From assembly GCA_015487335.1 (NCBI GenBank), contig WFPZ01000291.1, forward strand, positions 1 to 11,770: a stretch of DNA of 11,770 bases, in the 5' to 3' direction. This document shows positions 8,849 to 11,770 of this stretch, one piece after another. The notes under the pieces are model-generated. The model was given only the letters and a program-made list of their open reading frames with translations. It was not told the origin of the DNA and did not search any database. Every line of letters starts with the position of its first letter. Position 1 is the stretch's first letter. Position numbers and translations under genes: made by a program. The stretch is from Paracoccaceae bacterium (lineage in GTDB: Bacteria > Pseudomonadota > Alphaproteobacteria > Rhodobacterales > Rhodobacteraceae).

Positions 8849-9856
8849 ATGAATTCGCGAAATCCCGTCATGGAGATGGATGCCGTTCCGGCCGAGCTTT
8901 CCGCGGTCATGGAGGCGCTGTGCTCCGTCAGCATCGATCTGTCGCGCACCATCGCCCGAGGGCCCCTGGGCGGGGCTCTCGGCGCCGAAGTGGGCGAAAA
9001 CACCGATGGCGACCAGCAGAAGGCTCTCGACGTGATGGCCGACGAGGTTTTCGCCCGGGCGCTGACGAAGACACCGGTGCGCCATTACGCCTCCGAAGAG
9101 CGCGACGATGTGGTCGAGCTGAACCCCGAGGGCACGCTCGCCCTGGCGATCGACCCTCTGGACGGTTCTTCCAACATCGACGTGAACGTCTCGATCGGCA
9201 CGATCTTTTCCATCTACCCCGCCGCGGAGAGGCCGGAGGAAAGCTTCCTGCGCCCCACGAACGAGCAGATCGCCGCCGGCTATTTCATATACGGCCCGCA
9301 GACCGCCCTTGTGGCAACCTTCGGCGACGGCACGCTGCTGTATGTCCTCGATCCGGAAACCCGGACATTCACCCTTGCCAGCCGCAATCTGCGGGTGCCC
9401 GAGGTTTCCTACGAGTTCGCCATAAACGCCTCCAACTACCGTCACTGGTCAAAGCCGATTCGCGCCTTCGTGGATGATTGCGTGGCCGGCGACGAAGGCC
9501 CGCGCGGGCACAACTACAACATGCGCTGGGTGGCCTCGCTGGTGGCCGAGACCCACCGCATCCTGAGCCGTGGCGGGATCTTCCTCTACCCTGGAGACAA
9601 GCGCCCGGGCTACGAGAACGGCCGGCTGCGCATGGTCTACGAATGCGCCCCCATCGCCTTTGTGGTGGAGCAGGCCGGCGGGCGGGCCACCGACGGGATG
9701 GACCCGATCCTCGGCCAGAAGGCCGCCTCGCTTCACGCCCGCACGCCCTTCGTCTTCGGCAGCGCCGAGAAGGTGGGCCGGGTGGCCGCCTATCACGACC
9801 TTCCCGAGGGCGAGGTTTCGGCCCTTTTCGGAAAACGCGGCCTGTTCCGCAGCTGA
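8849..9856 (+). CDS. cbbF: Class I fructose-1,6-bisphosphatase
   Basis: This 335-residue enzyme hydrolyses fructose 1,6-bisphosphate to fructose 6-phosphate, feeding regeneration of ribulose bisphosphate in the Calvin cycle. Class I signatures are all present. NTDGDQQKALDVMAD (51-65) and the metal ligands in SEE (82-84) and DPLDGSSNID (102-111) are clear. The substrate-binding NYNMRWVASLVAETHRIL (222-239) and the catalytic-end block GGIFLYPGDKRPGYENGRLR (242-261) are also there. I preferred ATG 8849 over an in-frame GTG at 8813 because GGGGGAGA lies 5 bases before the ATG. The earlier start would place 12 unusual residues before the normal N terminus. It is first in an operon with cbbP, only 10 bases apart, and is divergent from cbbR, so CbbR control is expected. 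Some class I enzymes from photosynthetic bacteria also act on sedoheptulose bisphosphate; this cannot be told from the sequence. Confidence 0.95.
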   Translation: MNSRNPVMEMDAVPAELSAVMEALCSVSIDLSRTIARGPLGGALGAEVGENTDGDQQKALDVMADEVFARALTKTPVRHYASEERDDVVELNPEGTLALAIDPLDGSSNIDVNVSIGTIFSIYPAAERPEESFLRPTNEQIAAGYFIYGPQTALVATFGDGTLLYVLDPETRTFTLASRNLRVPEVSYEFAINASNYRHWSKPIRAFVDDCVAGDEGPRGHNYNMRWVASLVAETHRILSRGGIFLYPGDKRPGYENGRLRMVYECAPIAFVVEQAGGRATDGMDPILGQKAASLHARTPFVFGSAEKVGRVAAYHDLPEGEVSALFGKRGLFRS

Positions 9857-9866
9857 GGAGACGACA

Positions 9867-10745
9867 ATGAGCACCAGGCACCCGATCATTTCCGTCACCG
9901 GCTCTTCCGGCGCGGGCACCTCCACCGTCAAGCACACTTTCGACCAGATCTTCCGGCGCGAGGGAATCAGGGCGGTTTCCATCGAGGGCGACGCCTTCCA
10001 CCGCTACAACCGCGCCGACATGAAGGCCGAGCTGGAACGGCGCTACGCGGAAGGCGACCACACCTTCAGCCATTTCTCCTACGAGGCCAACGAGCTGGGC
10101 GAGCTGGAGCGCGTGTTCCGCGAATATGGCGAAACCGGCCGCGGCCGGACGCGCCACTACGTGCACGACGAGGCGGAGGCCGAAAAATACGGCGTGCCCC
10201 CGGGCGAGTTCACCGAATGGGCCGAATTCGAGGAAAACTCCGACCTGCTGTTCTACGAAGGGCTGCACGGGGCGGTGAAGGACGAGGCCGCGGGCATAAA
10301 CGTGGCCGATCATGCCGACCTCAAGATCGGCGTGGTGCCGGTGATCAACCTCGAGTGGATCCAGAAGATTCACCGCGACAAGGCCCATCGCGGCTACACG
10401 ACCGAAGCCGTCACCGACGTGATCCTGCGCCGGATGCACGCCTATGTGCACTGCATCACCCCGCAGTTCACCCAGACCGACATCAACTTTCAGCGGGTTC
10501 CGGTGGTGGACACCTCCAACCCCTTCATCGCGCGCTGGATCCCGACGCCCGACGAATCCCTGGTGGTGATCCGCTTCAAGAACCCGCGCGGCATCGATTT
10601 TTCCTACCTCACCAGCATGATTCACGACAGCTGGATGAGCCGGGCCAATTCCATCGTCATCCCCGGCGGCAAGCTGGATCTGGCGATGCAGCTCATCTTC
10701 ACCCCGATGATCGAGCGGCTGGTGAGCGAAAGCAGACGCGCCTGA
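9867..10745 (+). CDS. cbbP: Phosphoribulokinase
   Basis: This 292-residue protein phosphorylates ribulose 5-phosphate with ATP to ribulose 1,5-bisphosphate, the Rubisco substrate, and is the hallmark enzyme of the Calvin cycle. Its length fits the proteobacterial octameric type (about 290 residues). The P-loop reads GSSGAGTST (12-20). EGDAFHR (40-46) contains Asp42, the catalytic-base position in the Rhodobacter enzyme. LFYEGLHG (128-135) contributes a metal or catalytic glutamate (Glu131). EWIQKIHRDKAHRGYTTEAV (163-182) carries the conserved substrate-binding arginines. No regulatory cysteine pair of the plant type is seen, in line with NADH-type allosteric control known for this class. GAGGAG (9855-9860) overlaps the cbbF stop and serves as ribosome binding site. 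The next gene, gap, follows after 34 bases. Confidence 0.96.
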   Translation: MSTRHPIISVTGSSGAGTSTVKHTFDQIFRREGIRAVSIEGDAFHRYNRADMKAELERRYAEGDHTFSHFSYEANELGELERVFREYGETGRGRTRHYVHDEAEAEKYGVPPGEFTEWAEFEENSDLLFYEGLHGAVKDEAAGINVADHADLKIGVVPVINLEWIQKIHRDKAHRGYTTEAVTDVILRRMHAYVHCITPQFTQTDINFQRVPVVDTSNPFIARWIPTPDESLVVIRFKNPRGIDFSYLTSMIHDSWMSRANSIVIPGGKLDLAMQLIFTPMIERLVSESRRA

Positions 10746-10779
10746 ACGGGCCGGAAATCCCTCAAGGAAGGACGACAGA

Positions 10780-11770
10780 ATGACAGTGAAGGTAGCAATC
10801 AACGGTTTCGGGCGCATCGGGCGGAACGTCCTGCGGGCGATCGTGGAGTCGGGGCGCGACGACATCGAGGTGGTGGCGATCAACGATCTCGGCCCGGTGG
10901 AGACCAACGCCCACCTGCTGCGGTTCGATTCCGTGCACGGCCGTTTTCCGGCCACCGTTACCGCCGGCGAGGACTGGATCGACGTGGGCCGCGGCCCCAT
11001 CCGGGTGACCGCCCTGCGCGACCCGGCCGAACTGCCCTGGGGCGACGTGGACATCGCCATGGAGTGCACCGGCCTGTTCACCGCCCGCGAGAAGGCCGCC
11101 GCGCATCTGAACAACGGCTCCAAGCGGGTGCTGATCTCGGCCCCCGGCGCCGGCGCCGACAAGACCATCGTCTATGGCGTCAACCACGGCGTGCTGACCG
11201 GCGACGACGTGGTGGTCTCCAATGCGTCATGCACCACCAACTGCCTCTCGCCGGTGGCCAAGGTGCTCAATGAGGCGATCGGCATCGAGCGCGGCTTCAT
11301 GACCACCATCCACTCCTACACCGGAGACCAGCCGACGCTGGACACCATGCACAAGGATCTCTACCGCGCCCGCGCCGCGGCGCTGTCCATGATCCCCACC
11401 TCCACCGGGGCCGCCAGGGCCGTGGGGCTGGTCCTGCCCGAGCTCGCAGGCCGCCTCGACGGCGTGGCCATCCGCGTGCCCACCCCCAACGTCAGCGTCG
11501 TCGACCTGGTCTTCGAGGCCGCCCGCGACACCTCCGCCGAAGAGATCAACCAGGCCATCCGCGACGCCGCCGACGGGCCGATGAAGGGCATCCTCGGCTA
11601 TACCGAACAGCCCAACGTCAGCGTCGATTTCAACCACGACCCCCACTCCTCGGTCTTCCACATCGACCAGACAAGGGTCATGGAAGGCCGCCTGTGCCGC
11701 ATCCTCACGTGGTACGACAACGAGTGGGGATTCTCCAACAGAATGGCCGATACTGCCGTCGAAATGGGGA
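10780..11770 (+). CDS. gap: Type I glyceraldehyde-3-phosphate dehydrogenase (runs off right edge)
   Basis: 330 codons are present and the frame is still open at the window edge. The family is usually about 333 residues, so only a few codons are missing. The NAD-binding GFGRIGR is at 10-15 and nearby, the catalytic SNASCTTNC at 147-155 with Cys151, and the catalytic His178 in HSYTGDQPTLD. The C-terminal signature WYDNEWGFSNRM is at 311-322. INDLG (34-38) with Asp36 suggests a preference for NAD(H), though Calvin-cycle homologues vary. In this operon it most likely reduces 1,3-bisphosphoglycerate; it could also serve glycolysis. AAGGAAGG (10764-10771) is a good ribosome binding site 8 bases before the ATG. 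The symbol cbbG would fit the context. cbbT, often placed between cbbP and cbbG, is absent here. Confidence 0.95.
   Translation, partial: MTVKVAINGFGRIGRNVLRAIVESGRDDIEVVAINDLGPVETNAHLLRFDSVHGRFPATVTAGEDWIDVGRGPIRVTALRDPAELPWGDVDIAMECTGLFTAREKAAAHLNNGSKRVLISAPGAGADKTIVYGVNHGVLTGDDVVVSNASCTTNCLSPVAKVLNEAIGIERGFMTTIHSYTGDQPTLDTMHKDLYRARAAALSMIPTSTGAARAVGLVLPELAGRLDGVAIRVPTPNVSVVDLVFEAARDTSAEEINQAIRDAADGPMKGILGYTEQPNVSVDFNHDPHSSVFHIDQTRVMEGRLCRILTWYDNEWGFSNRMADTAVEMG

Noticed and set aside
9369..11168. 599-residue minus-strand frame opposite cbbF, cbbP and gap
   Set aside because: It spans three certain genes on the other strand and has a low-complexity Arg/Pro/Ala-rich composition.

Overview
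The window is GC-rich (clearly above 60% G+C by eye), with strong G/C preference at third codon positions and dense gene packing. The combination of a ureide pathway, a CbbR-controlled Calvin-cycle operon (cbbF-cbbP-gap) and a small Rhodobacterales-style Hint-fold protein points to an alphaproteobacterium, most probably a member of the Rhodobacteraceae. This assignment is inferred from gene content and remembered family sequences, not from a database search.

Layout. (1) 1-738, + strand: the 3' end of a ureidoglycine aminohydrolase gene, a 94-base gap with two abutting hairpins, then allA (ureidoglycolate lyase). These are consecutive late steps of allantoin/purine breakdown, giving glyoxylate, urea and ammonia. 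(2) 748-4335, - strand: one very large fused HyuA-HyuB protein, most likely ATP-dependent 5-oxoprolinase, convergent with allA across 9 bases. (3) 4336-4470: divergent intergenic region with a perfect 12-base palindrome, a repeated octamer and a CtrA-like motif. (4) 4471-6749, + strand: a sulfotransferase and a GT4 glycosyltransferase joined by a one-base stop/start overlap, probably a two-gene unit that builds and sulfates a surface glycan or other glycoconjugate. (5) 6734-7264, - strand: a small Hint-like protein without the usual catalytic residues, overlapping the tail of the glycosyltransferase. (6) 7265-7826: about 560 bases with no convincing gene. (7) 7827-11770: cbbR (- strand) divergent from cbbF-cbbP-gap (+ strand), with an AT-rich control region between; gap runs off the right edge a few codons before its end.

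How the genes work together. The left block recovers nitrogen from purine-derived ureides, and 5-oxoprolinase returns pyroglutamate to glutamate, so both could be called nitrogen salvage. The right block holds the regulator and part of the CO2-fixing Calvin-Benson-Bassham cycle: phosphoribulokinase makes the Rubisco substrate, while FBPase and GAPDH serve regeneration and reduction. The middle sulfotransferase/glycosyltransferase/Hint stretch has no evident metabolic link to either side and looks like an accessory insertion between two core-metabolism blocks. No mobile element, tRNA, rRNA or CRISPR array is visible. I did not find a clearly new system. The least explained parts are the Hint-like gene with its repeated start region, the gene-poor 7265-7826 segment, and the regulatory-looking DNA ahead of the sulfotransferase.
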